This document shows positions 1-6,511 of a stretch of DNA of 9,815 nt, one piece after another. Position 1 is the stretch's first letter. Each line of letters begins with the position of its first letter. The translations under genes were made by a program, and so were the position numbers. The DNA is taken from positions 1 through 9,815 of the forward strand of contig JAOUGB010000051.1 of assembly GCA_029857875.1 (NCBI GenBank). The letters run 5' to 3'. This stretch comes from Desulfobacteraceae bacterium. Its GTDB lineage: Bacteria; Desulfobacterota; Desulfobacteria; Desulfobacterales; UBA11574. The notes beneath the pieces are model-generated. The model saw only the letters and a list, made by a program, of their open reading frames with translations. It was not told the DNA's origin and searched no databases.

Positions 1-627
1 TTCACCCAAAACCTCAAAGAGCAATGAATTGATGTTTTGGGTTTTGCCTTCCTTGAGCATTTGAACCAGATCCCTTTCGATCAACTGTTCAAAAAGATGC
101 TTATGGGCCTCGGGCTCGTGGTCTTCGCTCAGAAGTTTTTTGCGAATCTCGCCCATAAGGTTCAGAAATTCGGCATATTCGTCTCCGAATTCCTTTTCAA
201 GATGTTTGCGCAGTTTTTTGGCAAACGCAGGGCTTTTCCCTGACGTCGATATGGCAATAATCAAATCCCCCCGGTTTACAATAGATGGAAGGATGAAATT
301 ACATGCTTTAGGACGATCTGCAATATTGCACAATAAGCCACGGCGTTCAGCCTCAACATGTATTTTAAAGTTCAATTCCTGGTTATCTGTTGCGCCGATA
401 ACAAGAAACCGATCATCAAGATCAGTGCTTTGAAAAGGCCTTTCTATAAGTTCTACCGCGCCATTATTGGAAAGTTCCTGCAATTTTTTTGTCGCAATGG
501 GGCTGACAACCGTTACATTTGCGCCACACGTCAGCAGCATCATGACCTTGCGGGTACCCACAGATCCCCCGCCGATCACCAGACAATTTCTATTTTTTAT
601 ATCAAGATATATGGGATAATATCTCAT
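1..627 (-). CDS. Precorrin-2 dehydrogenase / siroheme synthase N-terminal type (CysG-N/Met8), 3' end cut by window
   Basis: The gene reads leftward from ATG at 627 and is open to the window edge (209 codons present, C-terminus missing). The family oxidises precorrin-2 to sirohydrochlorin with NAD+ and may insert iron to make siroheme, the cofactor of sulfite and nitrite reductases. Seen: an N-terminal Rossmann fold with a GGGSVGTRK nucleotide loop (residues 19-27), GATDN at 78-82, and the family signature CNIADRPKACNFILPS (100-115), whose Asp104 sits where the catalytic Asp of this family lies. STSGKSPAFAKKLR (127-140) begins the helical dimerisation part. There is no sign of a CysG methyltransferase domain so far, so this is probably the short stand-alone form. 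It lies 79 bp downstream of the MBL gene on the same strand and may share its transcript. The Shine-Dalgarno is poor. In sulfate reducers such a gene would serve siroheme (Dsr) and alternative haem synthesis; that role is inferred. Confidence 0.9.
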   Translation of the reverse strand, partial: MRYYPIYLDIKNRNCLVIGGGSVGTRKVMMLLTCGANVTVVSPIATKKLQELSNNGAVELIERPFQSTDLDDRFLVIGATDNQELNFKIHVEAERRGLLCNIADRPKACNFILPSIVNRGDLIIAISTSGKSPAFAKKLRKHLEKEFGDEYAEFLNLMGEIRKKLLSEDHEPEAHKHLFEQLIERDLVQMLKEGKTQNINSLLFEVLGE

Positions 628-706
628 AATTCAGGGTTCGGGCTTCAGGGGTTAGACTTTAGAATAATCGCGAAATCGTTCATCGTACAAAAACAGGGGT
701 CCTTTT

Positions 707-1492
707 TCAAATTTCGATTACCATCAAATCCTCTGCCAGGATTAAGGGGCCGTCATAGGCTTTTCGGCATTCTTTTTCTATATCCGCCTGATCACATTCA
801 GGATAAAAATGCGTCAGAACCAGTTTGCGAACATTTGCCCTTTTCGCAATTTCACCGGCCAGAGAAGGCGTAAGATGCCCTTTTACCTTCAACTCATCGG
901 GAAGCGCAGACTCACAGATTAAAAGATCTGCATCTTTGGAAAGTATCACCAGATTGTCTGAAAAATCCGTATCGCCGGAATAGACGACAGATTGTCCGTC
1001 CGGACCGGTGATTCGGTATGCAATGCTCTCCGGGTTGTGTTCCACTGGAAGCGATTCCACCTTAAAATCATCAAACCGACGCATGTCATGATTGGTATTG
1101 TCAAGTTCAATGATTTTTAAAAGATCGGGATCGAGTTCGATCCATTGGCCATAAACAAATTTCAAGCTTTCATAAAATTTTAATAATCCGTTTCCAGCCA
1201 ACAATGTCAGCGGCTTTTTACGGCGGTTCCCGTCAGGATATTTATTGGAAAACAAAAACGGCACCAATTCACTGGTATGATCCGGATGAAAATGACTGTA
1301 AAAAATAAAGGAAACCTCGAAAATTTCAACGCCGGCTTCCAGGAGCCTGCGCATTGTGCCGGCTCCGGAATCAAAAAGCAGGATGTTGTCATCTGTTCTC
1401 ATGAGCACGGAACACGAACTTCTTTTGAGTGAAGGGACACATGTGCCGGAGCCGAGGATGGTTATAGACAGTTTGTTATGATTCGAGATCAT
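707..1492 (-). CDS. MBL-fold metallo-hydrolase, ribonuclease Z-like
   Basis: 261-residue soluble protein of the metallo-beta-lactamase fold, closest in motif layout to RNase Z and related phosphodiesterases. Seen: N-terminal ILGSGTCVPS, then the metal-binding HFHPDH (H67, H69, D71, H72), VEHNPESIAYRI with H152, YSGDTD with D174 as bridging Asp, GHLTPSLAGEIA (H206) and LTHFYPE with H228. All expected di-zinc ligands are present, so the enzyme should be active. The length is shorter than classical RNase Z (about 305), and no obvious exosite arm is visible, so the tRNA 3'-processing role is not certain; another phosphodiester substrate is possible. Its ATG overlaps the TGA of the upstream DHH gene by 4 bp (ATGA), indicating translational coupling. 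Confidence 0.85.
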   Translation of the reverse strand: MISNHNKLSITILGSGTCVPSLKRSSCSVLMRTDDNILLFDSGAGTMRRLLEAGVEIFEVSFIFYSHFHPDHTSELVPFLFSNKYPDGNRRKKPLTLLAGNGLLKFYESLKFVYGQWIELDPDLLKIIELDNTNHDMRRFDDFKVESLPVEHNPESIAYRITGPDGQSVVYSGDTDFSDNLVILSKDADLLICESALPDELKVKGHLTPSLAGEIAKRANVRKLVLTHFYPECDQADIEKECRKAYDGPLILAEDLMVIEI

Positions 1493-2478
1493 TTCTTTCC
1501 TGCTCTTTTTTCAACCCGATTGATGATCCATCTTAAAAGCTTTTTATTATTTTCATAATCGATCTCGTTTTTCAGCACTTCAAGTGGAATTTCAGCACGT
1601 GCCGCACTCTTATGACCACCGGCGGAACCGAGTTCACCGAAACTCTTTTTGGCAACTTTTCCTGCATCTCTACGAAACCCGTCGTTTCTGAAAATAACGA
1701 TTAGATTATGGTCGTATAATCCGGATACGATGCTCCAGTCCACCGAGCTGATCTTGATGAAAAAATCTGCCAGCAATACACAGACATCAGGATTGACCAC
1801 CGGTCCGAAATGCGCAAACAAGCGCCCTTTTCGAATACGCTTATTTTCCAGGGCGACCTTGAAATATTTTAGAAAATCGAGCCTCAATTCCGACCGTTCG
1901 ATCTTGTTGACAATGTTGAGATTGGCATGACGGTAAAGAAATTGGAAGGCCCTGATGTCTTCGATTAAGGTTTGCCGGACAAAGTTGTTCGTATCTGTCT
2001 TTATGGCATAAAACAGGCCGGCGGCAAGCTTGGTCGAAGGCTTTATTTTTGCGGCCCTTAAGTATTCGGTCATGATGCTTGCGGTGGCGCCGTATTTGGA
2101 GCGAATGTCCAGAAATGACGCATGAACGACCGTTTCAGGATGATGGTCGATAATGACATCCATCGGAAAACGAGAAAACAACTCATTATGGTCCGGCTGG
2201 GAATCCACCAGCACAAAACGGGAGAAACGCTCTTTAATAATGTCTTTAACCGGAACAAGATTCACTCCCAACAAGCGAATCATCGTGATGTTGTCCGGAC
2301 GTTTAATAACATTGATGTTGGATATGGTCACACTAGCGACCCTTCTCCAGAGCAGTCTTTTAACCGCCATGGCGCTGGCAATGGCATCCGGATCGGCATT
2401 AATCACAATGAGAACATGATCATCGTGTGAAAACTGATCATATAACCGCCTTAATTTTTCGGTGTTCGATATTGTCAT
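1489..2478 (-). CDS. DHH/DHHA1 family phosphoesterase (NrnA/oligoribonuclease-like)
   Basis: 329-residue protein of the DHH superfamily, which hydrolyses short oligonucleotides, pAp or cyclic dinucleotides with Mn2+. Seen: motif I NADPDAIASA (27-36) with D29 and D31, motif II VDSQPDH with D92, the eponymous DHH at 111-113, TDTNNF with D162, and the C-terminal DHHA1 loop SAGGHKSAA (285-293). Motif I has Asn27 where NrnA-type enzymes usually have His. RBS AAGGAC lies about 8 nt upstream of the ATG, which supports this start. It is the first gene of a leftward unit with the MBL hydrolase, overlapping it by 4 bp. Two predicted nucleases/phosphodiesterases in one unit suggest RNA or nucleotide turnover; the exact substrate cannot be told from sequence alone. 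Confidence 0.85.
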   Translation of the reverse strand: MTISNTEKLRRLYDQFSHDDHVLIVINADPDAIASAMAVKRLLWRRVASVTISNINVIKRPDNITMIRLLGVNLVPVKDIIKERFSRFVLVDSQPDHNELFSRFPMDVIIDHHPETVVHASFLDIRSKYGATASIMTEYLRAAKIKPSTKLAAGLFYAIKTDTNNFVRQTLIEDIRAFQFLYRHANLNIVNKIERSELRLDFLKYFKVALENKRIRKGRLFAHFGPVVNPDVCVLLADFFIKISSVDWSIVSGLYDHNLIVIFRNDGFRRDAGKVAKKSFGELGSAGGHKSAARAEIPLEVLKNEIDYENNKKLLRWIINRVEKRAGKK

Positions 2479-2502
2479 TGAACCGTCCTTAGCAAATTTA
2501 TT

Positions 2503-2531
2503 AGAATATATTACAAATTAAGTTTATGCAA
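2503..2531 (-). promoter_or_regulatory. Candidate sigma70-type promoter for the DHH-MBL unit
   Basis: On the minus strand TTGCAT (2531-2526) and TATTCT (2508-2503) are separated by 17 bp. Transcription would start around 2496, some 18 nt before the DHH start codon. Assigned by eye from spacing and similarity to consensus; unproven. Confidence 0.4.
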
Positions 2532-2587
2532 TAATACATTTCTTTATTTGGGAACAGATAGCACCACAAAAAAAAATCACATACTGC

Positions 2588-2617
2588 TTGACAGCTTAGA
2601 TTATTATCTGCTATCTG
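2588..2617 (+). promoter_or_regulatory. Candidate promoter for the atp (Fo) operon
   Basis: A perfect -35 TTGACA at 2588-2593 is followed after 18 bp by TATCTG (2612-2617), a weak -10. It lies about 60 bp before the atpZ start in the 201-bp gap between divergent genes, the only sensible place for the operon promoter. The rest of the gap (2479-2679) is AT-rich with an A-tract near 2569-2577; no further gene or structure is supported. Confidence 0.4.
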
Positions 2618-2679
2618 ACTAACGGTTTTAAATCAGCACAACCTGTCAATTTAGATATATTTCAGCAAATCAAGTATTT

Positions 2680-2970
2680 ATGATGAGACAGGACGCGCTA
2701 CACAAAATGGTTTTCAACTATAAAAAAAACCGGCCGTGGATTCAAAATCTTTCCATAATTACGCAACTCGGTCTGACCATGGTCGGTTGTATTTTTTTTT
2801 GTTTTTTTATCGGCCGGTATCTCGATAGGTTTTTTGGAACCAGAGGTATATTTATAGCCATTTTTACAGTTTTAGGTGTTATTGGCGGTGGAGTTGTCGT
2901 TTATCGTCAGATCCTTGAAATCACAGAACAAAAAGAAGAAAACAACCATTCCAACAATGGAAACGATTAG
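2680..2970 (+). CDS. atpZ: ATP synthase accessory protein AtpZ (gene 1/AtpQ-like)
   Basis: 96-residue membrane protein with two predicted helices (about 29-48 and 57-77) joined by a short loop containing GRYLDRFFGTRG, the typical signature of the AtpZ family. These small proteins precede atpI in many bacterial ATP synthase operons and form a complex with AtpI linked to Mg2+/Ca2+ handling or ring assembly. The C-terminal tail is hydrophilic (KEENNHSNNGND). Start: tandem ATGs at 2680 and 2683 with no clear Shine-Dalgarno, so either could be used. It is the first gene of the Fo operon and overlaps atpI by 14 bp. Confidence 0.8.
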   Translation: MMRQDALHKMVFNYKKNRPWIQNLSIITQLGLTMVGCIFFCFFIGRYLDRFFGTRGIFIAIFTVLGVIGGGVVVYRQILEITEQKEENNHSNNGND

Positions 2971-3343
2971 GGAAACCCAAAAAAAATATTGTACCGGGGC
3001 TATTACAGCCGCAATTTTTATAGGTTTCTTTTTTATTATCGCCGGCCAGAAACCTGCCGGCAAAGGGCTGATCTTAGGAACGATTTTCAGTATTATCAAT
3101 TTTCTAATAATGGGAGAAATCCTTCCCCTTCGAATCGGCAGATCCAACAATAAAACCTTTTTGTTATCCCTTGGTTCCATATTCTTCAGGTATATCCTTC
3201 TTGCGGTGCCGTTGTTCATTGCCGTTAAATTTGAGCAATATAACTTTATTTCTGTAATTTTCGGCATTTTTATGATTCAACTTTTTATTCTGGCGGATCA
3301 TTTCATAAGTCTCATAACTGCTACTCGAAAAAAACAGGCTTAG
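2957..3343 (+). CDS. atpI: ATP synthase subunit I (AtpI)
   Basis: 128-residue hydrophobic protein with four predicted membrane helices (about 13-29, 36-54, 69-91, 97-121), ending in the basic tail TRKKQA. AtpI acts as a chaperone for c-ring assembly and is known to matter for Na+-type rings, which suits this locus. The reading frame is open further upstream to 2876, but that extension lies inside atpZ and is highly basic and atypical. The ATG at 2957 gives a normal family N-terminus and a 14-bp overlap with atpZ. Identity rests on topology and position between atpZ and atpB, as AtpI sequences are poorly conserved. Confidence 0.75.
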   Translation: METIRETQKKYCTGAITAAIFIGFFFIIAGQKPAGKGLILGTIFSIINFLIMGEILPLRIGRSNNKTFLLSLGSIFFRYILLAVPLFIAVKFEQYNFISVIFGIFMIQLFILADHFISLITATRKKQA

Positions 3344-3350
3344 GAATATC

Positions 3351-4025
3351 ATGGAAGATCTCGGTTTAATCCATCAGCTTATCATTCCGCTTTTCGGCTA
3401 CAATATAACCTTAAACGTTGAAGTCATCGTGATGACCTGGATCGTCATTATTGTTCTTCTTTGCTTTGGTTTTTTTGCAACCAAAAGTAAGGGTCGACTC
3501 CCCGGGCCATTGCAGGTCGTTGGAGAACTTTTTGTCAAACATCTTTACGAGCTTACCGAAGACGCACTGGGAAAGGAGCTTTCAAAGAAATACGCTCCCA
3601 TGATATGTGCGTTGTTCATGTTTTTGGTACTTTCCAACTGGCTTGGAATCATTCCCCACCTCGAAGAACCGACAAAGGATCTGAATACACCTCTAAGTCT
3701 TGGGCTTATGGGATTCTTCATTGCCCATTATGCAGGAATCAAGGCAAAGGGATTAAAAACTTATCTTAAAGATTACTGCGAACCGATGTTTATTATGGCG
3801 CCCTTGAACATCATCGGAGAACTTGCAAAGGTTATTTCCATCTCTTTTCGTCTTTTTGGGAACATCATGGGCGGCGCGATTATTATTCTGGTGGTTTCCT
3901 ATCTGACTTACAATATTATTACACCCCCTTTTCTGAATGCATTTTTCGGCATGTTCGTTGGAACGATTCAGGCGTTTGTATTTACCATGCTAACAGTGGT
4001 ATATATTGCGGTTCAGGTAAAGTAA
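3351..4025 (+). CDS. atpB: F-type ATP synthase subunit a
   Basis: 224-residue stator channel protein of Fo. Seen: several membrane helices, CALFMFLVLSNWLGIIPH (86-103), EPTKDLNTPLSLGL (106-119) and the hallmark ISFRLFGNIMGG (164-175) carrying the essential stator arginine R167, equivalent to E. coli R210. GTIQAFVFTMLTVVYIAV (204-221) is the conserved last helix with Gln207. The protein provides the ion access half-channels to the rotor and keeps all key residues, so the motor should work. Start supported by AGGA at 3342-3345; it begins 7 bp after the atpI stop. Length is at the short end for subunit a (usual 220-290). No cleavable signal peptide is evident. Confidence 0.95.
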   Translation: MEDLGLIHQLIIPLFGYNITLNVEVIVMTWIVIIVLLCFGFFATKSKGRLPGPLQVVGELFVKHLYELTEDALGKELSKKYAPMICALFMFLVLSNWLGIIPHLEEPTKDLNTPLSLGLMGFFIAHYAGIKAKGLKTYLKDYCEPMFIMAPLNIIGELAKVISISFRLFGNIMGGAIIILVVSYLTYNIITPPFLNAFFGMFVGTIQAFVFTMLTVVYIAVQVK

Positions 4026-4028
4026 TTT

Positions 4029-5000
4029 ATGGCATACGACATTCAAACTTGGATTAAGGTAGCAGCTTTTAGTGGCGGCGGAATGGCTATGGGTTTCGGT
4101 GCCATAGGAGCGGCGATTGGCGAAGGATTCACAGCCGCGAGTGCCAATGAGGCCATCGGCCGAAATCCCAAATTATCCGGTGATATCTTTAAATCCATGC
4201 TGGTTGGGCAGGCCATTGCAGAATCCGCTTCAATTTTTGCACTGGTCATCGCCATGATGCTGCTGTTTACGAGTTTTCCTCAGAACACCATGACGCCTTT
4301 CGTGTTGATGTCGGCAGGACTGTGCATGGGACTCGGGGCCATCGGGTCCGGCGTGGGTTCCGGATTTCCCGCCGGGGCCGCCTGTAAGGGAATGGCACGA
4401 CAACCTCAGGTTAGTGGGCGGTTAACCACAAATATGCTGATCGGTTCCGCAGTATGCCAGACTCCGGCCATCTTTTCCCTGGTAGTGGCATTTATTCTAT
4501 TGTTTACTGACTTTTCCGTGCGTCCGTTCTCACCCACCTGGGCGGCTATTTTGGGTGCTGGAATTTCGTCGGGGTTTGGTGCCATCGGCTCCGGGCTGGG
4601 GGGCGGTCTTGTGGCAGAAGCCAGTTGTGACGGCATTTCCAGGCAGCCTGAAACCGCTACGCCGGTAACGAACGTCATGCTGCTGGGACAGGCGGTTACG
4701 CAAACAACCGCCATCTACGCGCTTTTGGTCAGTTTTATCCTCATGTTCAAATCTTTCCCGTCAACTGATTTACTTGCACCGCCTATGGCATTGCTTTCAG
4801 CCGGTATATGTATGGGGATTGGCGCCATCGGTCCGGCAATCGGGGAAGGTTTTGCCGGCCGCAGTGCGGTGGCATGGATTGGTCGTAACCAAAAACATTT
4901 AGCAGATCTGACCAGGTTAATGCTGGTCGGCCAGGCGGTAGCAGAATCTACAGGGATTTATTCATTGGTGATCGCCCTGGTACTGATTTTTGTGGTGTAA
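4029..5000 (+). CDS. Fused four-hairpin c-type rotor subunit of ATP synthase (c4)
   Basis: 323 residues made of four tandem copies of the c-subunit hairpin, giving eight predicted membrane helices. Each copy has a GAIGxxxGxG helix, a polar loop with R(N/Q)(P/Q) (45-47, 124-126, 205-207, 286-288) and a second helix with the ion site. At the positions equivalent to E32/E65 of known Na+ c subunits the copies read E32/E65-S66, S111/Q144-T145, G192/Q225-T226 and E273/E306-S307. So hairpins 1 and 4 carry two carboxylates and hairpins 2 and 3 none. Linkers between hairpins are short with prolines (TSFPQNTMTP, TDFSVRPFSP, KSFPSTDLLAPP). Hairpin 4 is nearly the same as the next gene's product. AGGTAAAG at 4015-4022 is a moderate RBS; the start is 3 bp after the atpB stop. 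Bacterial two-hairpin c subunits are known from Acetobacterium; a four-hairpin one in an F-type operon is, to my knowledge, not a standard form. It could replace or mix with the single c in the ring. Confidence 0.9.
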   Translation: MAYDIQTWIKVAAFSGGGMAMGFGAIGAAIGEGFTAASANEAIGRNPKLSGDIFKSMLVGQAIAESASIFALVIAMMLLFTSFPQNTMTPFVLMSAGLCMGLGAIGSGVGSGFPAGAACKGMARQPQVSGRLTTNMLIGSAVCQTPAIFSLVVAFILLFTDFSVRPFSPTWAAILGAGISSGFGAIGSGLGGGLVAEASCDGISRQPETATPVTNVMLLGQAVTQTTAIYALLVSFILMFKSFPSTDLLAPPMALLSAGICMGIGAIGPAIGEGFAGRSAVAWIGRNQKHLADLTRLMLVGQAVAESTGIYSLVIALVLIFVV

Positions 5001-5040
5001 CGATAAGACATATAGATATTAAAAAACAATAAAACCATTT

Positions 5041-5046
5041 AGGAGG
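5041..5046 (+). promoter_or_regulatory. Strong ribosome binding site of atpE
   Basis: AGGAGG, 6 bp before the ATG at 5053. This is far stronger than the signals in front of the fused c gene (AGGTAAAG) or b' (none visible), which predicts that single-hairpin c is made in excess over the four-hairpin form. Confidence 0.7.
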
Positions 5047-5052
5047 GACAAA

Positions 5053-5301
5053 ATGGCAATTGAAGGTGCAGATATTGTAAAAGCAGCTGCTTTTCTGGGT
5101 GCAGGAATTTCAATGGGTATTGGTGCCATCGGGCCCGGTGTCGGCGAAGGAATGGCTGCAGCGAAAGCATGTGAAGCCATCGGTAAAAATCCCAAAGAAG
5201 CGGGACTTTTAACCCGAACGATGCTGGTCGGTCAGGCGGTTTCCGAATCTACAGGGATCTACTCACTGGTTATCGCATTGTTACTGTTATTCGTTGTGTG
5301 A
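5053..5301 (+). CDS. atpE: F-type ATP synthase subunit c, single hairpin, two-carboxylate Na+ type
   Basis: 82-residue two-helix proteolipid. Seen: helix 1 with GAIGPGVGEG (24-33), polar loop KNP (45-47), helix 2 with VGQAVSESTGIYSLVIAL (59-76). Residues E32, V63, E65, S66, T67 and Y70 lie exactly at the numbers used for the Ilyobacter tartaricus Na+ ring. Position 32 is Glu instead of Gln, as in the two-carboxylate Na+ site described for Fusobacterium nucleatum. From that, Na+ coupling is likely, although two-carboxylate rings can also occur with protons. It follows the fused c gene after 52 bp and has a strong RBS, in keeping with multiple copies per ring. The products of the two c genes share a near-identical last helix. 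Confidence 0.95.
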   Translation: MAIEGADIVKAAAFLGAGISMGIGAIGPGVGEGMAAAKACEAIGKNPKEAGLLTRTMLVGQAVSESTGIYSLVIALLLLFVV

Positions 5302-5334
5302 TTTCTAAACTGTATATTTTTAAAAAAACAGCTT

Positions 5335-5790
5335 ATGCATATTATCAGCAACATCGCTCTAATTACTATTAATGAGACGCTATTCGTGCAGCTTCTCTCT
5401 TTTCTGATCTTCTTGTTTATTATCAACCGCATCATGTTTCGCCCTTTACAAAATGTTATGAATGAAAGGGTAAATTACATGGATAAGGTAAAAATGGATA
5501 CCGTTGATACGATCCAAGAACTCGAAGACCTTACGAAAAAACTGAAGGTTCAGGAATCAGAAGTAAAGGCCCAAGCATTTGAATTGAAGCGAGAACTCGA
5601 AGAATCGGGAAGCGCGAAAAGTGCTGAAATCTTTGCTTCTACAAGAAAAGAGATCGACGCGATAAAAGAAAAGACCGAGATGGAAATTAATGTTCAAATT
5701 TCTGAAGCCAGAAAACATATCCAGGAAGAATCCGAAGCTCTGGCGGTAAACATCATGGAAAAGTTGCTGGATCGGAGACTGGCTCAATGA
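5335..5790 (+). CDS. ATP synthase subunit b' (AtpF')
   Basis: 151-residue peripheral-stalk subunit: one N-terminal membrane helix (about 14-35, ETLFVQLLSFLIFLFIINRI) followed by FRPLQNVMNER, the usual b/b' membrane exit, and a long charged coiled coil (about 45-145). It pairs with b to make the stator that holds F1. The start has no visible Shine-Dalgarno (upstream is A/T-rich), but the ATG at 5335 places the helix at the normal distance from the N-terminus. It ends in a 4-bp ATGA overlap with the b gene, so the two are probably translated together in equal amounts. Confidence 0.85.
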   Translation: MHIISNIALITINETLFVQLLSFLIFLFIINRIMFRPLQNVMNERVNYMDKVKMDTVDTIQELEDLTKKLKVQESEVKAQAFELKRELEESGSAKSAEIFASTRKEIDAIKEKTEMEINVQISEARKHIQEESEALAVNIMEKLLDRRLAQ

Positions 5791-6374
5791 AACATTTGGA
5801 TAAAATAGGTGGTATATTCTTTTATTTCATAGCAATCGTTTTGAGTCTTCATTTTTTGGGTCATGATGCCCTTGCAGCCGAAAAATCAAGTAGCTGGCGG
5901 CCAATGTATGACCTTATTTTCAGGTGGATCAATTTTGGAATTATTGCCTTTGTAATCGTCAAATACGGAAAAACGCCGATAATGAATTTTCTTCGGGGCC
6001 AAAAAGACAAGCTGGCACAAGAAATCAATCGGCTTGAGAATGAAAAGGAAGATGCAAAGGCAAAAATAAAGGAGACGCTCAAAGCAGTCGATGAAAGTGA
6101 AGTACGTTTTTCAGAACTCAAAGACCGAATTGTTCAACAGGGCGAAAAGAAAAAAACAGAAATTATAGAATCCGCTCAAAACCAGAGCAAGATGATGCTC
6201 GAAGATGCAAAACGCAGAATCGGCACCTATTTCCTGCAGGCCAAGAATGAGTTCAGGGCTGAATTGATTGATAGAGCCATGGATATGGCCATGGAACGAC
6301 TTCCCAGCGAGATTACCCCGGAAGACAACGATAAATTTACCCGTCTATTTCTGGAAAGTACCTCGACAGAATAA
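5787..6374 (+). CDS. atpF: ATP synthase subunit b (AtpF), with signal-peptide-like N-terminus
   Basis: 195-residue peripheral-stalk subunit. An extra hydrophobic N-terminal segment (about 9-25) ends in ALAA-E (28-32), which looks like a cleavable signal peptide. The true membrane anchor follows at about 43-60 (LIFRWINFGIIAFVIVKYG), then a long coiled coil (65-160) and an amphipathic end with MERLPSEITPEDND. Longer b subunits with such a leader are common in Desulfobacterota/Geobacter-type synthases. It overlaps b' by 4 bp. Normally atpH (delta) and the F1 genes follow b directly; here the operon stops at a terminator instead, so F1 must be encoded elsewhere. Confidence 0.9.
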   Translation: MKHLDKIGGIFFYFIAIVLSLHFLGHDALAAEKSSSWRPMYDLIFRWINFGIIAFVIVKYGKTPIMNFLRGQKDKLAQEINRLENEKEDAKAKIKETLKAVDESEVRFSELKDRIVQQGEKKKTEIIESAQNQSKMMLEDAKRRIGTYFLQAKNEFRAELIDRAMDMAMERLPSEITPEDNDKFTRLFLESTSTE

Positions 6375-6395
6375 TATTAACGTATAAGCAGCTTT

Positions 6396-6432
6396 AAAAG
6401 CCCGGTTCGCTGTGAACCGGGCTTTTTGTTTT
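6396..6432 (+). terminator. Strong intrinsic terminator of the atp (Fo) operon
   Basis: AAAAGCCCGGTTC (6396-6408), loop GCTGT (6409-6413), then the exact complement GAACCGGGCTTTT (6414-6426) give a perfect 13-bp stem. A T-rich tail runs to 6432. It starts 22 bp after the atpF stop and separates the operon from perR. Confidence 0.93.
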
Positions 6433-6457
6433 CAAGGTATTTTGATGCTTTCGTAAA

Positions 6458-6490
6458 AAGTCAATTTTGAATCAAAAATGTTCTTGACTT
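6458..6490. repeat. Nested imperfect inverted repeat upstream of perR
   Basis: Outer arms AAGTCAA (6458-6464) and TTGACTT (6484-6490) enclose inner arms TTTTGA (6465-6470) and TCAAAA (6472-6477). It has no T-tract of its own. The right outer arm overlaps the proposed -35 of perR. It could be a small dispersed palindromic element or a binding site; function unknown. Confidence 0.4.
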
Positions 6491-6511
6491 AATGTATAAA
6501 GTTTATTAAAT
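6484..6511 (+). promoter_or_regulatory. Candidate perR promoter
   Basis: TTGACT (6484-6489) and TTAAAT (6506-6511) are 16 bp apart. The Per box begins at the last base of the -10, where a bound repressor would block RNA polymerase. Confidence 0.4.

Noticed and set aside
358..873. 171-codon plus-strand open frame
   Set aside because: Antisense to the siroheme gene and to the end of the MBL gene, both of which have full family motifs; low-quality composition.
2876..2956. Longer N-terminus of AtpI
   Set aside because: These 27 extra codons lie inside atpZ and give a lysine-rich stretch unlike the family; the ATG at 2957 is preferred.
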